Below, piece by piece: positions 25,996 to 38,711 of a DNA stretch of 64,000 nucleotides (within the stretch, counting starts at the first letter, position 1; every line of letters starts with the position of its first letter). The position numbers and the translations under genes are program-made. Source of the stretch: Hermodice carunculata (Eukaryota > Annelida > Polychaeta > Eunicida > Amphinomidae); the NCBI GenBank assembly GCA_964020975.1, contig OZ026616.1, positions 78,151,993 through 78,215,992 of the forward strand, read 5' to 3'. The notes below the pieces were generated by a model, which did not search any database, was not told where the DNA came from, and was given only the letters and a program-made list of their open reading frames with translations.

Positions 25996-28735
25996 AAGCC
26001 TACATGTTTGCTTCTAAATTCAAATTTGATAAATATGATATGTTCTTTAAATGAAATAAGGACGTTCATATATGCAATGATTTAGAACTACAGAACTACA
26101 TGCACTTTAATCACATGTATAAATGTAGCTTAAAACATGCTTGCTGGACTTTATCGGGTCGAAAACGAAAACCGCCACAAAGAGCTAAATTATGTATTAC
26201 AATGAAAACTATTAAGTAACAATCTTTTTAAGGACAGGTAAGACACCAAAAATAAATCCCACTTTAGTCAATCCTAGCTCAAAATGTATTTGCGTTAGGA
26301 TAACATATCATATATGTGTGTACTTGTCATACTCCAAAGAATTTATATTTTCCGTATTTGGGTGTCTGTGATGTTAATTGTTGAATAAACGATTGAAAGT
26401 TGACCGCAAAGCATCCACCCCATAAATGTCGATATAAGTCACTAATTATTTGTGATAAAATCATAATTACACTTGTATCTTAATCCTGACATATTTGCAA
26501 CAAAAAACGATCCTGCGATTTTTTTATGTTTGGTTTCGTTTTTCTGTTATCCATCCTCAAAGTTTTTCAATTTTCCCTTTGATTTTCAGGATGTTCATTT
26601 TCTTCATTTCATAGAAAAAGAACGAAGCAAAATTTAGAAAATCGCTGAATCGTTTTTGCAGTTCAGACATTAAAGAATCAAAAGCCGTTAATCGGATTAA
26701 ATTTCGCCCAGCCGTTTTCTTGGAATAGCCGTTCTTAGGTGGGGCTCTCGTCCTATTATCCTTTCTGAGAAAACAAGCTTCAAAGGCCTTTGATGTTGAT
26801 CATTTGCCTCTGAAACAATACCATTTGCTCAAGTTGAGTTGACATTTGTACAAAACGTAGCAAACATCGTCCCTGAATATTTGGGGAGGTTGTCAATCAA
26901 TTCTTGGCCAATCACATGAATAAAAGAGCCTTTGAAGTACGGAAAACATAATTCAGCGATCTGTCAAACGGCGATAGCGACAGTCTGGTTTCAAAGTGTG
27001 ACGTCATGGAGGCGGCCCTTCCGGCCCCGTGACCTCATGCCTGGCAACGAAAGTTGTGTTGCCTTGCTTCGGTGGGGCGGCCTGCGGCCGCTCGTGGTCA
27101 GTGTACGGATGGTGGGTTTGGTCTTCCGCCCCCTGCCTCTTCGCCCCGTTTTTAGGGATGGTGTTTTATTATATTTACTCGTCTCCTATCTGTATACTTT
27201 ATGTAGTTAGCTTGTTAGACTTATCTTTACTACACTTTACTTAGTTAGCTTGTCATTATTTTGTAGTTGTTTTCTCAATGAGTTTCATTTCTCTTTCCAA
27301 CCTGAGCTTTGTAACGCTAGTTTGTGTGTTGTTTTCTCTTGTGTTCACGTTTATGCTTATTTCAATTTGTTAATTTGCACTTTTGTTTCCTCATCCCTGG
27401 GTTCCGATAAAGTATTATTATGTACGTGGGTATCGTTGATCAGGGTGTCAGTTTTTTCTCCCCGCCTGTTTTTGGTGTGAAGGACCACTGGGTTAATCCA
27501 TCGCGGCACGGCCTTTGAAGGTTGAAGGGACATCGTCTGACGATTCCCGCTCCTCTTGAACATTTAAAATCTCCCTTCATTAGAACGCAAAACAAGCAAG
27601 AATATCTATAAAGTAAACCACTTAGGCTATGATATGTTACCATGTTTGCATCTTTTCCCTGCCCACAAGCATACTTTCGGCATGCTGCCTTATTTCGCAT
27701 TGCCGCCCTGATACCACTCTCTTTTTGCCATGGGCCGTTGCTACCTGCAGTCACGTGACAAGCTGTTAAGTATGATTGACGGGTGGCATTGTTCCGTTTG
27801 GCGGCTGAAAACCAAAAGAATGACACATGGACGTTCGGATGTCTACATGCCTGTGTGTTTTTTGGCGTTTTTCTCATATTTCTACTTTAGTTAAAAGCTC
27901 GAAATTTTGACAACTAATAGAAAGGACATTCATCTTGTAAAAACCGCTAAAATTTCAAAATCGGCCATGCAAAGGTTTTTGGTGTCTGAAGTGTCCTTAA
28001 GTGATCAACCACCGAACCGGAGTTCTGGGACTTATGCCAGGAAATTCACGGACAGGTTTCGGTGCATCATGCACGCATGGTTCCAGCGACAAATAGTCAA
28101 TCCTTTTTTTTTTCATATGACATGACATGTTCGGGTAAATATTATGACTTTTATGTCAAAACACTCTATTCAGGACCCATTTTTTTTCCAACGAAAGATT
28201 ATTTTTCCACACGAACACTACCTATGAAGGACTTGTCCTCTTGGTCCTTGGCGCTGATAATTTTGTCACCAGAATTTCCATGAATCAGCATCAATTTCCT
28301 CAGGCATGATTGGCTTAATTTTATTTGTTTGTTTACTTATATGCTTGTTGGCTTGTGTACAGAGTTTAGTTCAAGGATAAAAATGCAATAGTTACCGTAA
28401 ATATTATCACAAATGCAACATGTATAAAAGTGTGCTTTCTAACACCAGTTTTACCTGTTCGCTCTATCTTGGTATCTTAGCCGTCCGCTAAGCAGTTCTA
28501 CAATGTATTTGAAAAACTACCCCGTTACAACAGGGGCACCAATCAAACGGGGTTATTTGGTGCGTCCATACATTCCTTTGAATCCATTTGTAAAATACAA
28601 TTACAAACTATAAAAGTTAAAGTGTTCTCTAGATTAATTCCGTTAGCTAACATAAATGATGTATGTACATGCATAATATGATAATATAAACCTCATCTTG
28701 AAAAAACTTGCTCGTGAAATTCTGAAAATCCCAAA
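25996..28735. other. Non-coding stretch with a GC-rich patch at 26985-27160
   Basis: The patch around 27000-27160 is clearly more GC- and CpG-rich than its surroundings. It contains a perfect CRE-type palindrome TGACGTCA at 26999-27006. Open frames here (92, 76 and 145 residues) show no domain. It could be a promoter of a gene not otherwise visible, or part of an unrecognised repeat. Confidence 0.4.
26999..27006. promoter_or_regulatory. Perfect CRE-like octamer TGACGTCA
   Basis: The octamer is the palindromic CREB/ATF consensus and lies at the edge of the only CpG-rich patch in this part of the window. A single octamer is weak evidence; no gene start is visible downstream. Confidence 0.25.
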
Positions 28736-28737
28736 TT

Positions 28738-28970
28738 ACTTCCTTTATCAAGTTGTGACGTTTTCGATCAAGAAACGAAAACAATAAAACGAGAAAACGC
28801 TAATACGAAAACACGAAAATGCGAATGCGAAAACACGACATATTTTCTGTCGTGTTTTCGCATTTTCGCCTTCGTGTTTTACATTTTAGTGTTTTCGCAT
28901 TCGTGTTTTCTTGTTTTCGCTGTTCCATTTTCTTATTTTCTTGTTTTCGCCTTCGCATTTTTATGGAGAG
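28738..28970. repeat. (G)AAAACG-rich foldback
   Basis: The left side is built of GAAAACRCGAAAAYG words and the right side of their complements. The centre is a perfect 14 bp stem: GCGAAAACACGACA (28827-28840) with TGTCGTGTTTTCGC (28848-28861), 7-base loop. It directly precedes the right satellite array. Confidence 0.75.
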
Positions 28971-28999
28971 AGAAAAAAATTTTAGTTGGCACTTTTGTG

Positions 29000-31176
29000 C
29001 CACCATAACAGAATTGAAAAAGAAGATTCTACCTGCTTCCTGTGGTTTGTAAAAAATAGTACAAACCTTGTGAGCCAGGTATCAAAATATAAGTGTATTC
29101 TCAGGTGAATTAGGTGAAATACTAATACAAAAATATAAAGGATGACTATGCCTGCTTGCCATGGTTTGTTGAAAAAAGGTACAAACCTTGTGAGTCAGGT
29201 ATCAAAGTACATTTGTACAATTGCATTTTCTTGTGCAATAGGGGAAATACTAAAACAGACATATCAGGGAAGTCGGTACCTGCTTCCCATGGGTTGCAGA
29301 AAGAGACATAAACCTTGTGAGTCAGGTATCAAAGCACGATTATTTTCTCAAGTGAAATAGGGAAAACACTAATGCAGAAATACATGTATAAGCGAAGACT
29401 ATACCTGCTTTCAATGGTTTGTAGAAAAAAGATAGAAACCTTGTGAGTCAGGTAACAAAGTACTATTGTAATCTCAGGTGAAATGCTAATACAGAAATGT
29501 AAGGGAAGAGTCTACCTGTTTCCTGTGGTTTGTAGAAAAAAGAGGTACAAACCCTGTAACTCAGGTATCAAAGCACAATTGTATTCTCATGTGAAATAAG
29601 TGAAATGCTAATACAGAAACATAGGGAAAGAGTCTACCCGCTTCACATGGTTTGTAGAAAATAGGATACAAACCTTGTGAGTCAGGTGTCAAAGTACAAT
29701 TGCATTCTCATGTGAAATTGGGGAAATACTATTACAGAAAGAAAAAAAAACATTCTATTTACTTCCTATGGTTTGTAGAAAAATAATACAAACCTTGTGA
29801 GCCAGGTATCAAAATATAAGTGTACTCTCAGGTGAATTAGGTGAAATACTAATACAGAAATATAAAGGAAGACTATACATGTTTCCCATGGTTTGTTGAA
29901 AAAAGGTACAAACCTTGAGAGTCAGGTATCAAAGTACAATAGCATTTTCATGCGAAGTAGGTGACATACTAATACAGACATGAAAATGAAGATTCTATCA
30001 GCTTCCCATGGTTTGTAGAAAAAGACATAAACCTTGTGACTCAGGTATCAAAGTACACCTATGTACTCAGGCGAAATAGGTGAAAACTGCAACAGAAATA
30101 TGAGGGAAGATTCTACCTGCTTTCCATGGTTTGTAGAAAAAGATACAAACCTTGCCGGTCAGGTATCAAACTTCAATGATATACTCAGTTGAAATATATG
30201 AAAAACTAATACAGAAATATAAGGGAAGAGTCTACCTGCTTCTCAGGGTCTGTAGAAAAAAGTTTAAAACCTTACCAGCCAGGCATCAAAGCACAATTAT
30301 AGTCGAAGGTGAAATAGATGAGATGCTAACACAGGAACATAAGGGAAAATAATACCTGCTTATCATGGTTTGTGGAATAAAAAAGATACAAACCTCGTAA
30401 TCATTTAACAAAATAAAATTGCATTTTTATGTGAAATAGGGAAAATACTAATGCAGAAATATAAGGGAAGACTATACCTGCTTCCCAAGGCTTGTAGAAA
30501 AAGGTACAAAACTTTGTGAGTCCGGTAACAAAGTACTATTGTAATCTCAGCTGAAATACTAATACAGAAATATAAGGGAAGAGTCTACCTGCTTCCGATG
30601 GTTTGTAGAAAGAAAAACAACAACAAAAGTTGTAAGTAAGGTATCAAAGCACAATTGTATTCCCATGTGAAATAAATGAAATGCTAATACAGGAACATAG
30701 GGAAAAATTCTATCCGCTTCTCACGGTTTTAAGAAATAAAGATACAAACCTTGTAAGTCATGTCTAAAATTGCAATTGCATTCCCAGGTGAAATAGGGGA
30801 AATACTAACACAGAAATAAAAACGGAGATTCTACCCACTCTCCGTGGTTTGTAGAAAAATAATACAAACCTTGTGAGCCAGGTATTAAAATATAAGTGTT
30901 TTCTCATTGAATTAGGTGAAATACTAGTACAGAAATATAAGGGAAGACTATGCCTGCTTCCCATGGTTTGTTGAAAAAGGTACAAACCTTGAGAATCAGG
31001 TATCAAAGTACAAAAGCATTCTCACGCAAAGCAGGTGACACACTGATACAGAAATTTTTGAAAAAGAATATTCTACCTGCTTACCATGGTTTGTAGAAAA
31101 AGATACAAACCTTGCGGGTCAGGAATCACACTTCAATGATATACTCAGTTGAAATATATGGAAACCTAATACAGAA
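29000..31176 (+). repeat. ~120 bp satellite array, right (plus orientation)
   Basis: About 18 units of the satellite seen at 20250-22795, here inverted: 'ctacctgcttcccatggttt', 'gtagaaaaa', 'tacaaaccttgtgagtcagg', 'tatcaaagtacaattg', 'attctcaggtgaaatagg', 'tgaaatactaatacag', 'aaatataagggaaga'. Most units carry a stem GGTTTGTA/TACAAACC with an 8-9 base A-rich loop (example 30128-30151). A remnant unit continues at 31860-31910, beyond an inserted Helitron-like copy. Confidence 0.9.
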
Positions 31177-31859
31177 CTAGGAAAGATGATTTGCTGCATA
31201 GCAAATCAGTGTATGTGTGTCTTTAAAGCATATTGGTATTGCAATGTACAACTAGGAAAGATGATTTGCTGCATAGCAAATCAGCGTGTGTGTCTTCAAA
31301 GCATATTGATATGGCAATGTACAACTATTCCATTACACAGGAGTAGAAATTGAAATGGCATCTGTATCTATTATAGTATTAAAGATATTCAAGATTAAAA
31401 ATTTCGAATACTGCTAATGAGCATAATTTAAATTGGTACAACTTTTGTATTCGATTCATTACATGTGCAAAGGTCAACAACCCCCTACTGGAAGTGGAAA
31501 TAACACCTCTATAATAGTTTTGAAGATATTCAAGTTTTAAAATTTCATGTATTGCTAATTAGCATAATTAGATTCATTAGATGCGCAGTGGTCAATAACC
31601 CCCCAGTAGAAGTTAGAATGACATCTCTATCTATTACTTTTGAAGGTATTCAAGATTTAAAATTTCAAATGCCCCTAATTTGCATAATTTTAAACATCTT
31701 CATTCCTTTGTATAAAGCGGTCAAACTCCTTGTATGGAGGTACAATCATGCCAAGTTTGGAGTTTCCATGCATAATAGTGTTCGAGAAAAGTGTCGGACA
31801 AATTTGCTGGTAAAGAAGAAAGAAAGAAAGAAAGAAAGTGTTGAAACACACACTTTTAG
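31177..31859 (-). mobile_element. Helitron-like non-autonomous element inserted in the satellite (minus strand)
   Basis: This is the best-delimited family member, because satellite sequence flanks both sides: '...ctaatacagaa' on the left and 'tatacgggaagagtctac' on the right. On the minus strand the element starts CTAAAAGTGTGTGTTTCAAC after host TA. It has a short TTTC tract, the shared core, and ends with a hairpin (31188-31207, GATTTGCT/AGCAAATC) and CTAG (31177-31180) followed by host T. The terminal 75 bp, including hairpin and CTAG, are tandemly duplicated (31177 and 31252). No target-site duplication is evident, as expected of Helitrons. There is no coding. Confidence 0.75.
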
Positions 31860-31910
31860 TATACGGGAAGAGTCTACGTGCTCTCCAAGGTTTGTAGAAA
31901 AAAGTGAAAA
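31860..31910 (+). repeat. Residual unit of the 120 bp satellite
   Basis: 'gggaagagtctac' and 'ccaaggtttgtagaaaaaag' continue the right array after the inserted element. The array then stops. Confidence 0.7.
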
Positions 31911-32464
31911 ACCTTTTTTGGGTGGGGGGTCTTCTTTGATTAGTTTATGTACACATGCAAATATAAAGAAATGCCAGGTTTAGAAGTTCCATTTAGTTTC
32001 CATTTGTTCCGATAAACAAGATGTTTCTTGTGTTACGCTACAAAGTAGATAATTTTTGTCGCTGAACGCGACCAAATTAATGTATCGACGAAGTGGTAAC
32101 AGCGAAGTGATATAGCTGCTAGATGACCACGCGACTTGCTACGGTATGACACTGCGACAGCGTTGATTGGCAACCAAGCTGAATGCGACGAACCGTTACA
32201 GGTTCGTTTTATACAGGTCAGCTATTCAAGTGAAAGAAACTTTGCAAACAAAAGAACTTAAACTCTCACGAGCAGAACTGGGTGAAATTATTCACTTCGT
32301 ATGCACATTGTAACGTTTGTCACCCAAAATGAGTCCATGTGGATAGGGTCATCTTGACTAGTGAACTGTATGAATGACTTATTTTTTATTCCTCTTAATT
32401 CATATATATACTTTGTATACTTTCTTTGCCATTTTTTTCATATATTGTACCTCTTGTGTACGAA

Positions 32465-32465
<1 letters not shown>
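31911..32465. other. Non-coding stretch, no gene seen
   Basis: No domain-bearing frame or repeat structure recognised. Confidence 0.4.

Positions 32466-32466
<1 letters not shown>

Positions 32467-32539
<73 letters not shown>
32467..32539. repeat. (TA)n microsatellite
   Basis: About 36 uninterrupted TA units. Confidence 0.97.
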
Positions 32540-32542
<3 letters not shown>

Positions 32543-35500
32543 TCACTCCCACAAAGTAAAGACAACTGCATTAATGTCAACACAAAATGCTGTTGGCATA
32601 CTGTTACAACAAAGTGACCAAAGTGACCATTTCTGTGAGTGAAAATGACATCCACACCAACATTCACAACAATATGAATAACTTCAACTCGGCATCAGCT
32701 TCAGCGCTACACCACAGGCTATACTGTTTGAGATTGAATAGATGATTATTATAATATCGGGTAAAAAAAATAGCTCGGCCTGCTATACAACCTATTTTAT
32801 GGCCCTGTTTACGGAAAATGAACATGGATACAATTTTCTGTGATGATATTATCCAATTTAGCAGATGTTTACGGTTCGCTAAGCAGAACGTCCATGCCTA
32901 TTCATATTAGGGAATCCCCAAACAGCTCGTCATATCCGGTTGTGACGCCATCAGCGACCCTAACAATAAAACTGCAAAATCCATGCTTCACATGTCGAAA
33001 ACGCTTGCGCGACACATCTGGCGCCATCGCGCCATACAGGCCAGATAGAGCCGTATGGAGCCGCGAGGGGGACCATTCATTAATTATACTGTAATACCAT
33101 TCTTTGGTCAAAAAAGCAAATAATGATGCGACTGTGATTATTTTTGGCATTGTTAACGATGCAAAATTTACTATCCATAATATTTGATAGTCGTGTTTTC
33201 TTGCCAGCACATCACCGACTTCTCCATGACCAGTTGAAATATCCCTCCACTGAAACGTTGCATATGAATGCATATGAATGCGACGTCATCAAACTGGTTA
33301 AAACGAAGTGGGGACTAAAATAGCCTGACAGCAACACACTGACATTTAGGTACATTTTTGAATTGAAGATTGTTCTTGGTCTATCTTATTCTGTATGTAC
33401 ATGGAATTTGTTATCGCAAAATAATCGGGAAAATAAACAGATAATTTTATTCTGGCTTGATAAATCACCAGGGAGAATTTCCAAGCCGCGATGCAGTCAT
33501 TTTCCTTCATCAAGAAATTGCTCATTTTGGGTGAGGAGGTTTTCGGGAACAAAGGTGTGATGAAATTAATTGTTAACACCGTTTGTTTTGTACAGATGAA
33601 AACAGTAGGTAGCAATCAATTGTTTATCAATGTACGGGCGCATGGATGTTGAATTGCGTTGCAAAGGAAAATATCGTTAAGTGTCGTCTGCTTGTTTGTG
33701 CTCTCGTGCTTTTAGCAAGTCGGCTTCATGGTCTCATAGCGAGCAGCAACTCTTTTTCTCTAGTGTTTGCATTATATATGGGGCATATTTACACTACATT
33801 TGATGTACCGTGAGCAATATGAACTGCATTTTGTTTACCATGGCAATGGAATATTAGGCCTACTTATACACACAGATTTTCAACATTTGACAAGTTTTAC
33901 CTCCCTACATTTGTGTCAAATTGAATCTAGCACATGTATATGAATTATTTGTTTTAAGCATATCAACTGCAAAGTGTTTTAATTTGCTAAATGTAGTTGT
34001 CAGTTATGACATCACAATAAAGTATAAAGATATACTTAGGTTTTACTTTTCATTATATAGAGAATAATGGTTTGTATATACCTAGAGGGTTGAACTATAT
34101 GATAAAACAAATTTCTGTTACTTTGTGCTGCACGTGGGGCATCAGATAAATAAGTTAACCCAACGCTGAAAGTGATTCTATTATATAGGTAAAATATCAA
34201 TGATCAGTGTCATTTTTATCGTTTTGGTATCATATGAGTGAGCTTATTTGATATGACAACTTCCCAATTTGTAATTTTATACCCCTTAAGAAACATTAAA
34301 AATATGAAGACTGAGCGCTTTGGTCACACCGCAAATCCAGCTTGTGTGATCTAAACAGCTTTTAAAATTCAGTAAAGGATGCATAAATGACCTTTAAATA
34401 TTTACATTTACATTTATACATAAATACACGTACGCAGGCATATGACCATGAGGCGGTCCCAATTTTCTTTCTGAATACTGTATGAATAGCTCCAAGCCGA
34501 ACACTTTTCTTCTGCCTCAAGGTTGTGTAACAAAGGAGAGTTTCACTGTATCCCGCAAAGCAACAGAAAGTCTAAAATTTTACAATTCACACAAACTTTC
34601 CTACAATAGTAAATCCATCACATCATGAAGCCATTAATCAAACTATTCAAAAGCTGCTCCCATGGGGATTGACAATTGCCGGCAATAAAGGAAATATGTT
34701 TCCTCATACAATCATAAGCATTGTATGAATCGATGTTGTATGAACGCAGATTACGTATTTGCTAACATAGCCAAGAAAGTTCTAAAAGCGAATCCTTTTA
34801 GCTCGTAACTTCAAAGGAAATTAGGAGATTTGAAAATACTGAAAAACTATATTTATACAGTGACACCCGCTTATCCTAATACATATGTAAGTTGAACACA
34901 TTTTCTTTGCTTGAGGATTTATTACTACACATTTATGTGCCAACGACTACAATAAAATAATTTATTTGTCTCGTATTTCGTTTCATATTGCATGATTAAT
35001 TAATCAACTAGACACTAAAAGTTTTTTTGTAAGCAATTATTTATTGAAGTTACACAGCCATTTTATTCCTTATGGTTTAAACTTCTCTTGTCTGATGTTC
35101 CTAAAATGTATTAAATTTTTATCTTTTCTGTCTTTCAATTTCATTGTTTTTGTCGCCAATTAAAGTACCACGTTTAACTGATTGATTGATTTTATGTATA
35201 TGTACACAGTTCATAAAATACAATCGATATTCATGTATGCACTACAATAGCAAACAACACCCGAGAGAACACAAAAGGCGTGTTCCAATACAAATATAAA
35301 TGACCAGATAACGCCATTATTGAACCATGTACCAGGAAATGGAAGCAATAGAAAGTGTAAGGCATGTATCCAATCGCTTATTTTTAAAGTAGACTTCAAA
35401 CCACTGAGATGGGATAAGAGTTAAGGCTACTACAGAAGTTTGTTCCGTCCTAGTGTTATTATTAAATTGATGGACAGGGTCCTGCAAGAGTCTACATTTA

Positions 35501-35565
35501 TTGAAATTGATATTAACTCTTTGCATATCATAAACAAATCTTTATAGTAAAAACTGCATGGACAT
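32540..35565. other. Non-coding stretch, no supported gene
   Basis: A 123-residue antisense frame (32902-33273) and an overlapping 84-residue sense frame lie in a slightly GC-richer patch. Neither shows a recognisable motif, splice context or signal peptide, so I do not call a gene. The rest is AT-rich with nothing of note. Confidence 0.4.
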
Positions 35566-35569
35566 GAAC

Positions 35570-36098
35570 AAAAAGCTTTTAAGCTTCAATTGAGTTGCTT
35601 AAAAATACACTTGGAAGTCTTGCTTCCTAGCAGATAAATATTTTCAACAGCACAAAAAGACCTTCACTATTTGGACAAAACAATCATTTAGCGCTTGATC
35701 TCTTGGGGTCTTACAGTTCTGCGTCTTTCAGATTCCCAAGCCCTGTCAGATGGGCTGGCCAAAGCAACACGATGGGTACATTTAAATTGTATATTCTGAG
35801 CTTTTATTTCATTTTCATTACTTTTGAAGTACTTGACATAGTGGTAAGGACAGGTAAATGGTGCTGTCCTCCCGTCCACAGTCAAGAAGTGAGAATAAAT
35901 AAATTGCAATTTAGATTGGAAGCCATTCTGAGGTATGATACATCTTTTATAATACATCAGCACTCATGTCTAAGTTTAATCTGGTAATAATATTCCTTTA
36001 CCTTTACAACTGCTACAGGAAGTGCTGTTGGCTATCAGAAGTGATGAAAGCAATGCTCTGGACACAAATTTGAAAGTATCCCCCATTGGTCGGCTTAG
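35570..36098 (+). repeat. Exon-like repeat copy, left (plus orientation)
   Basis: This segment matches, inverted, the sequence at 47151-47530. Shared blocks include 'gggctggccaaagcaacac', 'ccttcactatt', 'ctgttggct' and 'cccccattggtcggcttag'. Two blocks look like exons: one follows 'ggggtcttacag' and ends before 'gtacat', and one follows 'cctttacaactgctacag'. Over an 81-base stretch of the second (36018-36098) the two copies align without gaps in an open frame, sharing LLA and SPIGRLR. Related open sequence continues to about 36550 after another acceptor-like 'tctttccacag'. I do not recognise the protein. Confidence 0.5.
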
Positions 36099-36269
36099 AC
36101 ACCCAGAAAACAAGATAGATCATATATGCGTTGGAATTAATATGTTGAGTGGCAGTTTTGGACTGAGAGATTCCATTTGAGAACTCTATTCCATATTGCC
36201 TGCCCCTACTGTGTTTGGAATGTAATACAGGCTATACAGGAACATCATTGACTTCTTGTCTTTCCACAG

Positions 36270-37010
36270 ACATGATTCCCCTCTGACAAATATTGGAGAA
36301 TCCGTCGTTCTGGCTACCTACACATGCCGCAGCCTACGGATTCCATGGTGCACCTAAGAAACCACTTATCACTGGTCTACACCCAGCTCCAGGCCGAGCT
36401 CTCTGACGCCACAGAAACCCCCTTTCTTAACCTTAGCTGGTCCCCGTTTGATGGTGCGCAACAGATGTCAGATATTCTGCTGGCACCGAAGCCCTTTCAG
36501 CATGGTCAGGACACAAGGCAAGAGGATATCCACAATATACTGGACTGACTGGAAGCCTTTGCTATGTATGACAATTATAACACATTTGAAGCATAAACAC
36601 CCTGCACCTTTTAGGTATGGGAAATGCAAGCATATGGTTGTCTACTATGCCTACTCCCACAACATTAATGGAACTTTACTCATTTCTGGCCTGATATGGC
36701 CTAAACCTGCAAAGCTTGGTCACATGTTGCCAAACCATTCCAGCAGACTGGGTGCAAAATCTGTCGAGTTACATTACAACCATATATCATCAAGGAAAAA
36801 GGATGCACCTGCCAGATGGCCGATAATCCAATTTATCATTAGTGTGGTGAGGGATTACCCTTGGAATCCCACTGACGTCAGCAGGGGAACCTCTTTGTGG
36901 ACACCGATGGGGGAAAGACGAGACCACGGGAAGAAAGGGGTCACTCGGGACTTGGACCTCCATAGGAATAGACGGCTCAGCAGGCTAGCAAGCCACAATT
37001 GACCAGGTAA
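36270..37010 (+). other. Unassigned open stretches after an acceptor-like site
   Basis: A frame from about 36290 to 36548 encodes roughly 85 residues (it includes LHMPQPTDSMVHLRNHLS and ends QEDIHNILD). It starts just after 'cttgtctttccacag', so it could be a final exon of the same unrecognised gene or repeat as 35570-36098. A second 184-residue frame overlaps it to 37002. Neither has a domain I recognise. Possibly the decayed coding part of an old repeat. Confidence 0.3.
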
Positions 37011-37077
37011 ATCACCTGTTTTATTACCAGTAGTATATGACATGTTAAAGTCATTTTAGCACACAGCACAACAATTG

Positions 37078-38711
37078 GTACCAGAAGTAACTGTCTTCAG
37101 TCCCACGTGGAAAGGACATTTTTGGATTGACCAAAATAGGAGATCCAGACTGCAACTTGTTGTAGTGAGATTTCTTTTTACACGAAAAAAAAAAGAGAAA
37201 CTATTTGTGTGTGCTGGCATTGCTATTTTGTGTACATGGCTGGGCCATTGTGCTTAGTAGTGTTCACTTAGCAATTTTACAGTGACTTATCACGATTTAT
37301 GGGGGTTTGATCGGCTTAAATACTGATTGACTTTCCATGAATTTTATTTGAGTTCACTCAGTGCTTTTGAAATTCTCGGGTCATTCACATTGTGATCTGG
37401 CGGCCATTATGAATTTATGGTAATTTGAAAGTTTGGTTTTCCGCAAAATTTAGCAACTGTTTTTTGGTTTGGTTTGTTTGTTTTTTTTTTTTTTATTTAC
37501 CTTTTTCCTGTTTCCAAGATTGCATGTTGGCAGATTTTTGGGTGGAAGAAATTTGTTTTGATTTTGAAACAAAATTATGTGTTCATGTAATACTTTTGTA
37601 GTGAAAGCCTAAATCATACTGGCAGCAACAATTGTTTTTTTTTCTTTCCTTTTTTCTCCACCTTTTCCTGGATTGATAAGGTTTTTGTTTTTTTATTGAA
37701 TTCAGGAATTGTACCTGCTGCTGAGAATTTTTGTGTGTGTGTGTGTTTGTGTGTGTGTGTGCACAGAATCGTGTTATTATTTGACACGTCAAAGTACTTT
37801 TTGTGTGAATGTGTATGTATATAGGTATTTTCAGTGCATGTTTGGGCTAGATGCTTAATATTGTGCTGGGAATATTTAAGATTTGATTATTGATTCCATG
37901 CAGAATAATGTTCACATGAAATAAAATAGTTTTTGTGAACTATTATTTGTTTTTCTCATTCTCCTCTTTCTCATTTGTGTGGATTGAATGGTGTGGTTTC
38001 ACATAGATAGGTAGACTAAGGCAGCCATATTTGTTTTGACTCTTGGTTTGGGTGAATAAATTTCCCGCCAAATTTATACAGGTTAATTCTCCTTGCTTTT
38101 TTGGTGGATGTAAGTGGCTATTTATTGTGAATCCTTGCCTTATGTGAATATTATATTACTGATTGTGGGAGTTAAAAAGTTTTGGATGCATTTGGATTGA
38201 TATTATTTTGGAAAAAAAAGTTACTAAATTTGTTGCCTTGACGGGAGGGACACTGCAGGTAGATAGGACTGTACAATCTGAGATTGTACAACAGGTAACC
38301 TGGTGTCAGCCCTGTGTTACAATTTACTCCCCGGTCCACAACTTTGCACACCTGCAAACAACTTGTTTTTTTTTTCTGCATTCACACAGTGTTGCCCTGT
38401 GTTATTATTTCCCTATCCAGTGCATTGGCATTTGACATTTATATTGCTTGAATATTGAGTATCAGTTTAATTGGTTACTTTGATTGCATGTTTTGCTTTG
38501 CCATGTGTTACTGGTATTTCAAGAGTACTTGATTTTTTTTCCCTCACTCATATCAACTTGACCTAGTAAAAAATATTTGCCTTGTTGTGAGCGAAAGGGC
38601 TACTATTCAGTTTGGGTGTCGAATAACAGTGTAAATTCCCCTTCATTTTTCAATTCATTACAGATATTGTATCAAAAGTGATTTATTTCAAATTGAATAA
38701 TCACCATTGAA
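37078..38711 (+). other. Retroelement leader with primer-binding-like site
   Basis: TGGTACCAGAAGTAA at 37078-37092 begins with the TGG expected of a site complementary to a tRNA 3' end and is preceded by 'cagcacaaca', a CA-type LTR end. About 1.6 kb of T-rich, non-coding sequence follows up to the Gag start. The tRNA identity is not resolved. Confidence 0.45.

Noticed and set aside
26932-27210. 92-residue frame over the CpG-rich patch as a small gene
   Set aside because: Composition explains the open frame; no domain or splice signal.
27440-27877. 145-residue antisense frame near the CpG-rich patch
   Set aside because: No motif recognised. I considered a solo LTR here but found no paired ends or primer-binding site.
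32902-33273. 123-residue antisense frame and its 84-residue sense partner
   Set aside because: No recognisable motif, no splice or promoter context, and two overlapping antisense frames of similar length suggest chance openness of a GC-richer patch.
36448-37002. 184-residue frame as a host gene
   Set aside because: No recognisable domain and it overlaps another unassigned frame; kept as an unassigned open stretch only.
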